Assembly (NCBI GenBank): GCA_932294295.1
Contig: OW028585.1
Span: 28,748,220 to 28,812,219, forward strand
DNA length: 64,000 nucleotides
Direction of reading: 5' to 3'
DNA from: Alitta virens
Taxonomy: Eukaryota > Annelida > Polychaeta > Phyllodocida > Nereididae
The stretch's first letter is position 1, and every line of letters starts with the position of its first letter. Shown in pieces: positions 1-9,944 of the stretch. Made by a program: the position numbers and the translations under genes. The notes beneath the pieces were generated by a model. It had not been told where the DNA came from, ran no database searches, and was given only the letters and a program-made list of their open reading frames with translations.

Positions 1-44
1 TAATGCTATCAAATTTACCTACAGCTGAGATGAATGCTGTGATA

Positions 45-415
45 TAGAATAAAATACTGTAAAATTACTCTACACCATGATACCGCAGCATTTTGTGGTA
101 AGATACAGTAAAGTTGAACTGTAGTAATACCGTAACATTTACAGTAGATGGCCCAACATTGGCTTATCATAGGGGCTCATCAGTTGGCTTAACATCAAAG
201 TACAACAGCATTTACAGTAAGGGGCCCTTTGTAAGATTTCACAGTAAGCGGTCATTACAACTTACCAGAAGCATGTGCTGTAAATTTTACACCATTCATC
301 CGTTTGTTCTACTTTACGATAGACCAACTTGTAACTGTAATTTTTGCAGCAAGACATTGTGCAAAAATTCGCCAGAAAGATGCTGTAAAAACTACAGGGA
401 CATTTTTTACAGTGT
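45..415. repeat. Dispersed element ending in TTTTTTACAGTGT, copy 1
   Basis: The stretch is dense in ACAGTAA/TTACTGT motifs and ends in TTTTTTACAGTGT. Its last 64 bases align well with 22423-22486, and its first part (about 60-125) aligns with 21570-21640, so three pieces of one family lie in this window. The CACTGTAAAAAA end (minus strand) looks like the end of a non-autonomous DNA transposon, but I found no matching opposite end or target duplication. The 105-codon and 87-codon frames here are on opposite strands and look like chance frames in the repeat. Confidence 0.55.
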
Positions 416-844
416 AAGCAAAATATCTTGATTTTAATGAGTACACTCATAACAATAGCCAGGTTATATTGAGGTATTGTCCAGGAACAAATTGAATCAA
501 TCAGAACATCAACAAATAGCCACAAATGTTTCTTGAGACAAGATCAAAAGCTTGTGAAGAGTCCATGAACCAACAAGGAAAACTTCAAGGACCAATATAA
601 GTCAAAGAGCTTGGACAAATATTTCTTCAAGGAATTGATTTATTTATAAATACTTCAACAGGTTAGCATATATACTGTATACAGTTTTGATACATGGAGA
701 TTGAGTGCTCAGTGCGGGTTCAAATGTCAGCATATATACTGTATATTCTTGATTCACAGCAGGCCCTAAAATAGAGGCAGGCCAATATAATATATCCTCA
801 TCCCACAAAACTTTATGTTGGAAAACACACCATCCACCATTGCA
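416..844. other. Unique AT-rich DNA, nothing recognised
   Basis: AT-rich sequence with no convincing frame, array or inverted repeat. A short phrase, 'catatatactgtata', occurs twice (about 667 and 730). Confidence 0.5.
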
Positions 845-1025
845 AATTCCACATTATAGTTATTATACAACATACATTGCAGCAGTCCAACATACACAGT
901 GACTGCAGTCATCCAATATACACTGCAGCCAACCAACATACATCACAGCCATCTAACATACACTGCAGCCATCCAACATATTCTGCAGCCATCCAACACA
1001 CACTCATGCTGGATGACAATGAAGC
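845..1025 (+). repeat. 20-bp minisatellite inside a dispersed repeat, copy 1
   Basis: About six units of CATCCAACATACACTGCAGC, followed by a flank reading 'gaagcattctaattggctca'. The same array plus the same flank ('gagcattctgattggctca') occurs at 46215-46430, and a short reverse-complement copy occurs at 44695-44790. The shared flank shows this is a dispersed repeat with an internal minisatellite rather than an independent array. The unit holds CTGCAG. Confidence 0.75.
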
Positions 1026-1097
1026 ATTCTAATTGGCTCACAGCAACTGAGTGGAGAATGTAAATCTATAATTTTATTAAATAAACACCAATCTTGT

Positions 1098-1330
1098 TTA
1101 ACCACTGGGTCCCGGGTTCAATTCCCGGTCAAGCCTAAGTTGGATGGCTGTTTCATCCTTCATCTCATTGCTTGCCATGGTCCATGCCTGTCCTAATTAG
1201 TCCACCAGGAGCAGAAATACAGGACGTAAAGCACTAATCCACCCACCCAGCACCCTGCCTGTCCTAATTAGCCCATCAGGTGCAGAAATACAGAACATAA
1301 AGCCCTAATCCACCCACCCACACCCACCAC
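1098..1330 (+). mobile_element. tRNA-derived SINE, family 1, 5'-truncated with duplicated tail
   Basis: Begins within the tRNA-like head at 'ccactgggtcccgggttcaattccc', which holds a pol III B-box (GGTTCAATTCC). It continues with the body seen at 11541, 28983 and 61750 ('aagttggatggctgtttcatcc') and ends in the CCACCCACCC tail. The last 70 bp or so ('gcctgtcctaattag' through 'taatccacccaccca') occur twice in tandem. The A-box part of the head is missing. Confidence 0.8.
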
Positions 1331-1624
1331 ATGTTCAGATGCCAAAAGCCTGTTTCTAAAAATAACAAAGGTTGTGTTTTTTAATAAAGAAACTACAGCA
1401 GTCAACCATAGCCACTATAAAAGTGCAGACAGCTTCAAAATGATTATGTAACACTGGCAGACTTTTGTCTCTGTAAGGTACTTAAGTACATCTTAAGGTT
1501 TTCACAGAAGACAATTAAGTTGAATTAACAGTAAAGGTTTTCTACTGAGAAAGTCCTATCATATCCTATCCTATTTAGATTTTGTTTCACAAATAAACTT
1601 CCAATATAAATAACTTGTAAAAAT
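1331..1624. other. No feature recognised
   Basis: AT-rich DNA of ordinary complexity. No frame, array or paired repeat was seen. Confidence 0.5.
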
Positions 1625-2000
1625 AGGGCTGTACACCGGTTCTCGACATATCGTTTGTACTGGTACATTATTCATAACAATACATGTAAACTGTATGCAG
1701 AGCGGCGTTTTTTTGAGTAAACAAGATTTTGAAGAAAAATATCAGCCCACTTTAATTACAACGACATTAAATATATAGAGAATTTTATTGACCGCAGAGC
1801 ATCAAAAAGATACATGTGTCATAAAAAAATAAAATACAAGGATTAAACAACAGTCTGGATTATTCCATTAAGATTTGTTCATTATATTTCATAGTGGATT
1901 GTCAGTATCGTAGGCTTTCTTCATTGATATAGCTTAAGGATACGTATCACGATACCTATCGTATCGGTTTTACTGTATCGTGATACCTATCGTATCATTA
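1625..2000. mobile_element. Possible non-autonomous hAT-like element
   Basis: Starts 'tagggctgtacaccggtt', a kind of end common in hAT elements, and closes with two partial copies of a segment built on CGATACCTATCGTATC (1946-1998), a motif I associate with hAT subterminal regions. No matching right TIR or 8-bp target duplication was found, so the assignment is weak. Confidence 0.3.
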
Positions 2001-2014
2001 TAAAAATACTGATA

Positions 2015-2515
2015 TGATCATGTAGAATCTGATGCCATCTTTGACAAGGTTACTTCAATTACACTTTGAATTTGCATCAAAATCAGAAAACATCTGAATA
2101 AATTTTGACCAAAAATTGACCTTTTTTTTTTTCAGCTAGAGAATCATTGCCATCCGTAAGTGAAGTTTTTTAATTACATTTTGAATTTTCATCAAAATCT
2201 TGAGAATTGACAATTTTGACCAAAATGATTGACGTCTATGTTTTCCAAAATTTCCATACAAGTTAATCCATTTTTAAGTCACTTCAATTTTTTTACATTA
2301 ATTTGTTTTCACGTACAAGAGAATCTGACGCCATCTTTAGTTACTTCGATTACATTTTGAATTTGCAGCAAAATCTGAAAGCATCTGAAATAATTTTTTT
2401 ACAAAAATTAAAATTTTTTTCGGTGTTCTAGAGAATTTCGATGCCATCTTGAACTAAGTTACTTCGATTACAGTTTGAATTTGCATCAAATTCTGAAAGC
2501 TTCTGAATCTTCTTC
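2015..2515 (+). repeat. Family G repeat, four diverged tandem units
   Basis: Four units of about 110-190 bp start near 2026, 2135, 2325 and 2425, each reading 'gagaatctgatgccatcttt' then 'ttacttcaattacattttga' then 'catcaaaatctgaaagcatc'. The same unit occurs singly at 3630, 10140, 17160, 17625, 26100, 37290, 47120 and 54650, often preceded by 'gaacccatagccatagacag'. Family G is therefore an old dispersed repeat, locally tandem here. Its class is unknown. Confidence 0.7.
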
Positions 2516-2752
2516 CTTTTTTTTTGGGTCTAGTAAGTTGTAACTTTACCAATTACGCCCTTAGGGCAATTAACCGACTGCGGACAGACCCTTTACCCCT
2601 TTTCTTCATCTCAGCACAAAACCAGAGAAGCACTTAGCTTTGGGTGATTTGTTTATCAGCAAGAAAAACCAGACAACTAGTGGTTTCTGAACAACCCTTA
2701 CAAGAGGTGTCTACAGCCAGCAAGAATAGTCATCGCTTGCATTGTATCATTA

Positions 2753-3145
2753 CATACAGTAACGTCAAAAAGTACTCGCCACCAATGAACGCTTTCATTT
2801 TTTTGTAATATCTGACGTAAAACTTGTGAACTACCATGACAGTGACATCAAAATGTATTCGCCATCAATGGATATTTTTGATATTTTGTGGTATCTAATG
2901 AACTACAGTGATAGTCACGTCAAAATGAATTCATCTCAAATAAACGCTTTGATTTTTTGTAGTATTTGACGTAAATCTTTTGAAATACAATGACAGTTAC
3001 ATCAAAAACCAATCGACCCTTTTAATTTTTAGTGTAGTATCTGATGTAAACTACAGTGACAGTCACATTAAAAAATATTCACCAATGGACAATTTTGATT
3101 TTTTGTATAGGATCTGACGTAAAACTTGTAAACTACAATGACAGA
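2753..3145 (+). repeat. Five diverged tandem units of about 66-84 bp
   Basis: Units begin near 2757, 2838, 2911, 2991 and 3057 with variants of 'gacagtgacatcaaaatgtattcgcc', followed by 'gattttttgtagtatctgacg' and 'aaacttgtgaactacaatga'. The divergence suggests an old array. The shared phrase 'aactacaatga' links it loosely to family G. Confidence 0.65.
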
Positions 3146-3334
3146 ATGTGATACATTGTTCGAAGATTTGCAGAGCCATAGCCACAGAAAGCTATACAGA
3201 GAGTTACAGAAAGTTTTAATGATCCTCCTTTTTGACCATGCGACAAAAAAGAAAAATTTACACATCATAACATTATACAAATAGGCCTATACACGCTAGA
3301 TAAATATTGCCTAGTACATTCCAATTTTCCAATT

Positions 3335-3455
3335 CGTTTGAATAAACGCATGGAAAACGTATGGTTTTTGCATCATTATAATTAGCTAAAAACCATGCGT
3401 TTTCAATGCGTTTATCCTTCTCATGGAAAACGCACGTGGCACATTTGGCCATGTA
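3335..3455. mobile_element. Palindromic MITE family A, left arm truncated
   Basis: Right half and centre of the family A hairpin: 'aaacgcatggaaaacg', a central 'attataattagctaaaa', then 'catggaaaacgcacgtggc' and the end 'tttggccatgta'. The outer left arm is missing. Keeps one CACGTG. Confidence 0.85.
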
Positions 3456-3629
3456 GGCAGACACTTCACTTGAGATTTTTTTAGAATATCTAACCTCTCC
3501 TAACTCAATTTTTATGACCTGACATATAACTTGAGGGCTGGGGGTTAGGCCATGAGTGCCATGAGCCCATTTCACTAAAATAAAGAATTTTCTCTCTCTC
3601 TTTCTCTCACTATAACTTGTAGATTACAA

Positions 3630-3720
3630 TGATAAATGCAGTGAACCCATATAGCCACAGAGTGGCACTGACAGCCACTGATACTTATGAATGATACTAG
3701 AATTCTGATGCCATCTTTAA
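3630..3720 (+). repeat. Family G fragment
   Basis: Reads 'acaatgataaatgcagtgaacccatagcc', 'gacagccactgatac' and 'gaatgatac...tctgatgccatctttaac', matching the family G leader and unit start. Confidence 0.65.
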
Positions 3721-3769
3721 CTTATAGTACCATTATACATGGAGGAGTCCCCCAGCTCTACACTGTTTT

Positions 3770-3843
3770 AATGTGGAAATGATGTAAAAAAAAAAGAAAA
3801 TAGAGCAAATAAATGTGATCTGAATCTGAATCTGATCTGAATC
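3770..3843 (+). repeat. Possible retroelement 3' tail
   Basis: An A-rich run with AATAAA is followed by repeats of TCTGAA/GATCTGAATCT and ends directly at a family A MITE. This resembles the short-repeat tail of a LINE, but no upstream LINE coding sequence is visible. Confidence 0.3.
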
Positions 3844-3995
3844 TACATGGCCAAATGTGCCACGTGCCTGTTCCATGTCAAGGATAAACACATGGAAAAC
3901 GCATGGTTTTTAGCTAATTATAATGAGGAAAAACAATGCATTTTCCATGCGTTTATCCAAACTCGGTAAACGCACGTGGCACAATTGGCCATGTA
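3844..3995. mobile_element. Palindromic MITE family A, full length
   Basis: Starts TACATGGCCAAATGTGCC and ends with its complement GGCACAATTGGCCATGTA. The two arms pair over most of their length around a short A/T-rich centre ('agctaattataatgagg'). Each arm carries CACGT(G). The flanking TA fits a TA-targeting (Tc1/mariner-type) element, but TA may be part of the TIR, so the class is open. Confidence 0.9.
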
Positions 3996-4169
3996 CTGTT
4001 TGATTTTGCATTCAGTGTCAAAAATGCTGAGAATAACGTATGCTTGCTTGTGTATAGATCAAATAATCTAAATATGAATGTCACAGACATGACCTATAAC
4101 TAAGAACACTATCAGTAACTCACACCACTATTAAGACCACCTAACCATCAAGCTAACTAAGGTTCTGGC

Positions 4170-4361
4170 CACTGGCGGATCCAGGGGAGGGGGGGCATTG
4201 GGGCCATGCCCCCCCCCCCCCCGTAGCAGCCTTAATTACTATACGTTTTCTATGAAATGACTGACAAGAACCTCTTTCAGTCAAGCTTTTGCTCCCCCCC
4301 CCCCCCGTAGAGGCTGCCCCCCCCCCCCTCCCCCATAGAGGCAGGACTGGATACGCCAGTG
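4170..4361. mobile_element. hAT-like MITE family C, GGCGGATCCAG ends, poly-C interior
   Basis: Ends are CACTGGCGGATCCAG and its near-complement ctggatacgccagtg. The interior carries three long C tracts and the phrase 'gtagcagccttaattactat', shared with 54291-54434. Flanks GTTCTGGC and GTTTTAGC agree at six of eight positions, compatible with a decayed 8-bp target duplication as in hAT elements. Confidence 0.75.
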
Positions 4362-4474
4362 GTTTTAGCCGAACCAATCTCTGCAATAAACCTTACCTTG
4401 GAGTAAAGACTTTCCACCATTGAGTTCAGTAAATTCTAGACAAAAGGTTACCTTAATAATGAAGTTCTGCTATA

Positions 4475-4648
4475 CAGTAGAATCCCCCAATTAAGGCCAC
4501 GGAATATTAAGACCGCCTTATTTTTAAGATCACTTGGATGGGTCACATAACTTATTACAATACAAAAGAGCTTCAGAATAAAGACCACCTCGATATTAAG
4601 ACCACTTCAGTGATTCCCAAGGGTGGTCCTAATTGGGAGGTTCCATTG
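4475..4648. mobile_element. Pogo/Tigger-like MITE family E, both ends present
   Basis: Left end CAGTAGAATCCCCCAATTAA after a TA; right end is the near-complement, 'aattgggaggttccattg'. The inside holds TTAAGACCAC and GTGGTC motifs that can fold back. CAGTGGAACCTC-type ends with TA targets are known from pogo/Tigger transposons; here that is inferred from the ends alone. Confidence 0.65.
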
Positions 4649-4655
4649 CACTGTC

Positions 4656-4829
4656 AATATATATCTATCTATCTATCTATCCATCTATTTAGCCATCTAT
4701 ATATCTATCTATCCATCTATCCATCTATCTATCTACCTATCTATACCTATCTATCTATAACTATCTATCTATCTATCCATCTATCTACCTATCTTTACCT
4801 ACCTATCTATCTATCTATCTATCTATCTT
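4656..4829 (+). repeat. (CTAT)n microsatellite with CCAT/CTAC variants
   Basis: About 43 tetranucleotide units, interrupted by CCAT, TTAG and CTAC variants. It starts just beyond the family E element. The reading frame through it ([12 protein letters not shown]) is an artefact of the repeat. Confidence 0.95.
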
Positions 4830-4859
4830 AACCAAGCCAACATCAAAGACTGCCTCTAT

Positions 4860-4995
4860 ATTAATACCACTTCACTTTGTCACAAAACTGTCAAGTTCCA
4901 GAATTAAGAGCACCTCGATATTAAGAGTACCTCGATATTAAGACCACTTCAGTGATTCCCAAGGGTGGTCTTAATCGTGGGGTTACAATGTAATT
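4860..4995 (+). repeat. Family E fragment
   Basis: Reads 'agaattaagagcacctcgatatt', 'taagaccacttcagtgattcc', 'caagggtggtcttaatcgtgg', then 'ggttacaatg', matching the right half of the family E units at 27.2, 40.4 and 57.5 kb. Confidence 0.75.
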
Positions 4996-5306
4996 GTCTT
5001 GGCTTTACACATTGTCTCAATGTGTCCCTAGACCCCATGGCAGCCACCTGATAGCAGTGCAAGAAGTATTCCAGGCACGTTTTTTTTCACCCCTCTTCAT
5101 ATTCTTGCTGTAGGCAGAGGGTAAAGTGGGGTACTTCGTTATACCCCTCCTCTTCAGAGACTCTTTGCACCCCTCTAGAACACCACCGAGAGTTGAACAA
5201 CCCTCCTTGTAAATTTATTTCTTGGCATTTCTAGGAAATTTTATAGCTAATTCCTGGCATTTTATTGCACTTTAATGATTACAGACTATTCACAGACTAT
5301 TTACAG

Positions 5307-5674
5307 TCAGACTGGGTTGTGGAGGAATGTTTCATTATATAGTTGAAGTGTGCTGGATTCCTCCCACCAAGTGTGGTTCCCTGATAGCGATTGGCAGAAT
5401 GTTCCTTAAACTATGGAATAGTATGCTGCAAAGCCCAGATGACAGGGTGAGGTACATAGCTGAACACAGCAATGCCGAAACTGTGATTGGGAGAAACTTG
5501 TTGTTTCTCGAAAGACAGAAACAACAGGAACGAACTCTTTCAGCCGAGGATGAGTGCTCTATACAAGCCATAATGGACTTGAGAGACAATTTAACTGGCG
5601 ACTTATTTTATTTTAATCAAAAAATAAAACTTCTTCATTTTCTTTGTACAAATTATTTCTGCATTTATGTTTAA
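5307..5674 (+). CDS. Candidate exon or broken ORF, unknown protein
   Basis: A frame of 115 codons starts at ATG 5327. The same frame stays open upstream to a possible splice acceptor (TTTACAG, AG at 5305-5306), so this may be a 3' terminal exon beginning at 5307. The product has balanced composition with many charged residues, unlike every other long frame here. The core reads PPTKCGSLIAIGRMFLKLWN, followed later by a charged segment (LERQKQQERTLSAEDE). The last 20 or so residues after DLFYFNQK are lysine/leucine- and aromatic-rich and could be read-through beyond a decayed stop. AATAAA occurs at 5623 and 5729. I recognise no domain. It could also be a remnant of a transposon protein or a processed pseudogene. 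The acceptor has a weak pyrimidine tract. Confidence 0.35.
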
Positions 5675-5867
5675 TTAATTTTTGATTGCATTTGATTCTT
5701 GGAATTGCTATGCCACAATGTGTCCATGAAATAAATATCAATATATATAATAATTGTCCACTCTTTTAGAGAGTCTCTGAGTACACACAAATAACTAATG
5801 TTAATGATTTTATTAGGCATATTGTAACTGGTTATGCAAATTAGCGTAAAATAATGCCTCTTTCAAG

Positions 5868-5942
5868 CAGCTAGTGGTAAGATGCCCGTCTGCTCCTCAA
5901 AAGGACTCGGGTACAATCCCGGGCTCGGGCACCCTTCATTAC
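5868..5942 (+). mobile_element. tRNA-like SINE head
   Basis: 'ctagtggtaagatgcccg' resembles a pol III A-box region, and 'ctcgggtacaatcccgggctcggg' resembles a T-arm with a B-box one or two bases off consensus. It does not fold into a full cloverleaf by eye, so a SINE head is more likely than a tRNA gene. Confidence 0.45.
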
Positions 5943-6094
5943 AGCTAATGCTCAGGTGGTTTCCTGATGGGCTTATATTTATGATAGATTACAATTCATA
6001 GTTAACATAATGTAAATGTCTTACTGTATGATAATTTTTGTACCATTTCCATCAAAATAAAGTATCTACATTTGGCCATCTATCTATGAGCAAC

Positions 6095-6290
6095 ATCCAA
6101 GCTGGAGATGTTTTTCGGATGAGACGTTAAATTGGCAGTCCCTTTTACTCAGTGTCTATGCTGAGGCAAGTAAAAGATCCCACCCATGGGGGTAAATGTG
6201 GAACATGGGTGGACTCCTCCTCTCTCTCACCTCATCAATCAACCCTCGATAGCGGCAAGAACTTGCCTAAGAGGGCTGCACTTTCCACAT
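6095..6290 (+). mobile_element. SINE family 2 fragment
   Basis: Contains the family 2 body: 'ggatgagacgttaaattgg', 'tctatgctgaggcaagtaaaag', 'cccacccatgggggtaaatgtgg'. The 3' part is replaced by a CTAT array. The GGATGAGACGTTAAA phrase is one I recall from conserved central domains of animal SINEs; that recollection is unchecked. Confidence 0.75.
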
Positions 6291-6606
6291 CTATCAATAT
6301 ATCAATGTATCTATCTGTCGATCTATCTATCGATCTATCTATCGGTCTATCCATCTATCTATCTATCTATCTATCTAGCCATCTATCTATCTACCTATCT
6401 ATTTATCTATCTAGCTATCTATCTATCTAGCCATCTATCTATCTACCTATATATCTATCTATCTACCTATCTATCTATCGATCTATCTATCGATCTATCT
6501 ACCTACCTATCTATCTATCTACCTACCTAACTATCTATCTATCTACCTATATATCTACCTATCTATCTATCTATTTATCTATCTACCTATCTATCTATCT
6601 ATCTAC

Positions 6607-6694
<88 letters not shown>
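6291..6694 (+). repeat. (CTAT)n microsatellite, about 400 bp
   Basis: Roughly 100 tetranucleotide units. The first two-thirds are interrupted (CGAT, CTAC, CTAG variants); the last 90 bp or so are pure CTAT, suggesting recent expansion at the 3' end. Frames through it encode only LSIY-type repeats. Confidence 0.97.
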
Positions 6695-6814
6695 AAGTTT
6701 CAATGAAAATTCAATCAATTCTACTAACACAGCTTTAAAGACTGCATCAAATTCTCAACCACTGGTATGGGTAAAGTAATGATGAGATTTTAAAAATATG
6801 AATCCACAGACTGA

Positions 6815-6885
6815 TCTGGATTTGAACTCAACGACAATATCTTAGCACTCATGTACTCAAACCGTTGGGTCACCAAGTTAAAGAC
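6815..6885 (-). mobile_element. tRNA-like sequence, minus strand
   Basis: Read on the minus strand: 'ggtgacccaacggtttgagt' then GAGTTCAAATCCA, a good B-box. It sits without a recognised SINE body, so this is probably an isolated SINE head. Confidence 0.4.
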
Positions 6886-7000
6886 TGATTTCTAGGCATC
6901 TAAAAAAGAACTTTGTATCTAATTCTTATCATTTTATTATCATTTCAAGGTACATCTGGTTCTCCCAAGAAATTTCTCAAAACATTTTTTTTTCTTTCAG

Positions 7001-7019
7001 ATTTATCGATACCACCCAA
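7001..7019 (+). other. Possible 19-nt microexon
   Basis: A strong acceptor (a T-rich run then CTTTCAG ending at 7000) precedes ATTTATCGATACCACCCAA, which is followed at once by a strong donor, GTGAGTT, at 7020. No neighbouring exon was identified, and T-rich runs are common here, so chance is likely. Confidence 0.2.
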
Positions 7020-7249
7020 GTGAGTTATTATTTTTTTGGGGTAGGGTAGTTATCTTAATCCACCCTTTTATGTGGCTGGGGTAAATGATAGTTATTGGCA
7101 ACTCAGGGGTGGTCAATTTACCACAAAAATCTAGATATTTCTTGTATTCGTGATTTTTTTTTCTTTTCTCTTTTTTTTACAAAAAGGTAAATAATTAGCA
7201 TATACCAGACTCGTTTTTCATTTTAAGACCAATTAAAAAAACCTCTCTA

Positions 7250-7585
7250 TAAATACCATTTCCATTAAGTTCACCTCACAATTAAGAACATGTCATCAAG
7301 TTTCATGTTTTACATTTGTAATTTACCTCAATTAAGACCACCTCACTATTAAGACCACCTCAATATTGAGTTCATCTCATTGTAAGAGTCACTTAAGATA
7401 ACCTCACTATTAGGACCACATTATTATTAAAACCACCTCACTATTGAGACCACCTCACTATATTGTAAGATATGGTCTTAATAATAAGGTGGTCTTAATA
7501 ATGAGGTTGCCTTAATAGTGAGGTGGTCTGAATAATGAGGTGGTCTGAATAATTAGGTGGTCTTAATAATGAGGTGGTCTTTTAC
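7250..7585. mobile_element. Foldback-like array of the 17-bp repeat
   Basis: The unit TAAGACCACCTCACTAT (with variants) runs forward from about 7255 to 7460, then as its complement (ATAGTGAGGTGGTCTTA-type) from about 7463 to 7580. The two halves can pair into a long hairpin with a very short loop at 'cactatattgtaagatatgg'. Confidence 0.8.
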
Positions 7586-8306
7586 TAATTTAATAAATAG
7601 ACCAGAAAAACAAATAAACAAAATTCACAATCTGAGAAACAATTTTTCTTGCTTTTCTTTTTTAAAATTTTGATCACATTTTAAGATCTAAAAGAACGGT
7701 AAATGTTTCATTGACAAATTCTCTGAAAGAAACATTATTGTGTCTTATGCCCGTATAAATAACTTCAGAAAAAAAAAAACCAGCCATATAAAAGGAAATA
7801 CTTGGTGAATTTCATATATTTGTAAGTGTCAAGCACCACTAAAATGGCACAAAATACAGTCCCTGTGATAAATTAATCAAATATATTCACAACTTTATAT
7901 CATGATCCGCTAAATACAGATATCAAATGTTGTGAAATATTCCTAAATACTTGTCATTTTCAGCTAGAAATGTCATAAACTTCTTTATAATTCTACCTTT
8001 GAGGCTATAGAATTGACAAATGATGAATAAATACTGATAAAATGTTAGTTTTAAATGGTACTTGGAACTTTGTTGACATATAGACATGAAACGACTCAAG
8101 ATAACTTAAGATCAAGAACCCCTATCTGAATATTAAGTGGGCGATAAATCAAGAAACATACTATTCACTGATAGTATCTTTGACTTAAGAGCAGAAATGG
8201 CATTGATAGCACCCATAGAAATAAGTCAACTGCGATGAATATATTATATTGCGATATTACTGTGTGTAATACTGTGTTAAATTTATACATATTCATTTTC
8301 AATATT
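7586..8306. other. AT-rich unique DNA
   Basis: No coding signal or repeat recognised; it borders the 105-bp satellite. Confidence 0.5.
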
Positions 8307-9364
8307 GAAAATAATAATAATTGTTAAAAGAAATGTATTGGATTGCATAAAAATAATATTGTGATATTACAGTGTGTAATAATCTGTTTTAATAAATACA
8401 TTTTCAATATTGAAAATAATAATAATTGTTTAAAGTAATGTATTGGATTGCATAAAAATAATATTGTGATATTACAGTGTGTAATAATCTGTTTTAATAA
8501 ATACATTTTCAATATTGAAAATAATAATAATTGTTTAAAGTAATGTATTGGATTGCATAAAAATAATATTGTGATATTACTGTGTGTAATAATCTGTTTT
8601 AATAAATACATTTTCAATATTGAAAATAATAATAATTGTTTAAAGTAATGTATTGGATTGCATAAAAATAATATTGTGATATTACTGTGTGTAATAATCT
8701 GTTTTAATAAATACATTTTCAATATTGAAAATAATAATAATTGTTTAAAGTAATGTATTGGATTGCATAAAAATAATATTGTGATATTACTGTGTGTAAT
8801 AATCTGTTTTAATAAATACATTTTCAATATTGAAAATAATAATAATTGTTTAAAGTAATGTATTGGATTGCATAAAAATAATATTGTGATATTACTGTGT
8901 GTAATAATCTGTTTTAATAAATAAATTTTCAATATTGAAAATAATAATAATTGTTTAAAGTAATGTATTGGATTGCATAAAAAAAATATTGTGATATTAC
9001 TGTGTGTAATAATCTGTTTTAATAAATACATTTTCAATATTGAAAATAATAATAATTGTTTAAAGTAATGTATTGGATTGCATAAAAATAATATTGTGAT
9101 ATTACTGTGTGTAATAATCTGTTTTAATAAATACATTTTCAATATTGAAAATATTAATAATTGTTTAAAGTAATGTATTGGATTGCATAAAAATAATATT
9201 GTGATATTACTGTGTGTAATAATCTGTTTTAATAAATACATTTTCAATATTGAAAATAATAATAATTGTTTAAAGTAATGTATTGGATTGCATAAAAATA
9301 ATATTGTGATATTACTGTGTGTAATACTGTATTAATTTATACATATTCATTTTCAATATATTGA
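8307..9364. repeat. 105-bp tandem satellite, about 10 copies
   Basis: Units start at 8307, 8412, 8517 and onward at an exact 105-bp period, nearly identical in the middle and diverged at both edges. Each unit contains the 16-bp palindrome TTTTCAATATTGAAAA and the phrase 'aatgtattggattgcataaa'. Because 105 is a multiple of three and one minus-strand frame lacks a stop, a 307-codon frame runs through 8324-9247 with a 35-residue period. The frame follows from the period and shows no other sign of coding. Confidence 0.97.
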
Positions 9365-9649
9365 AAATAATAATAATTGGTTAAAGTAATGAATTGGTTT
9401 GCATAAAATTAATTGTCCTGATTCAAATGACGTAACTGCTATAAAATATTTCAATCAAATAAATAAATAAAGTCATAATAAACATTCAAATTGAGACAAT
9501 TTCATTTTAAAGATGATCTCAGCATTAAATTTCACCATGAAGACTACTAAATTTTGTCCAATTATATAATCATTATCAAATTTACAGTAAAAAAAATTGC
9601 CATTAAGATCATCCTTCATGTAAATTATAAAGCTGGTTTTAATACAGGT
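9365..9649. other. No feature recognised
   Basis: AT-rich DNA following the satellite. Confidence 0.5.
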
Positions 9650-9725
9650 GTTTTTAATAGTGAGGTGGTCTTAATAATGAGGTGATATCGGTGGTAAGGT
9701 GGTCTTAATAGTGTGGTGAAAACTG
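9650..9725 (-). repeat. Short 17-bp repeat array
   Basis: About four diverged units of 'gtgaggtggtcttaata'. Confidence 0.75.
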
Positions 9726-9944
9726 TACTAATTTTCATCTTTATATTAAGGTTGAACTGTATGTCATAACATAGCCTTAAGATTAGCTCATTTTTAAGGC
9801 TGCCTTTAAACAAAAAGCCATGCATTTGAGCCCAATTAATAAAGGCCTATAAGTCACTATATATGCATTTAATTTGAATATATATTTAATATTACATATC
9901 CAAGTTATGATTAACCTACTATAAATTATGGAATTTAAACATAC

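Noticed and set aside
8324..9247. 307-codon minus-strand ORF with 35-residue repeats
   Set aside because: It exists only because the 105-bp satellite period is a multiple of three; no other coding evidence.
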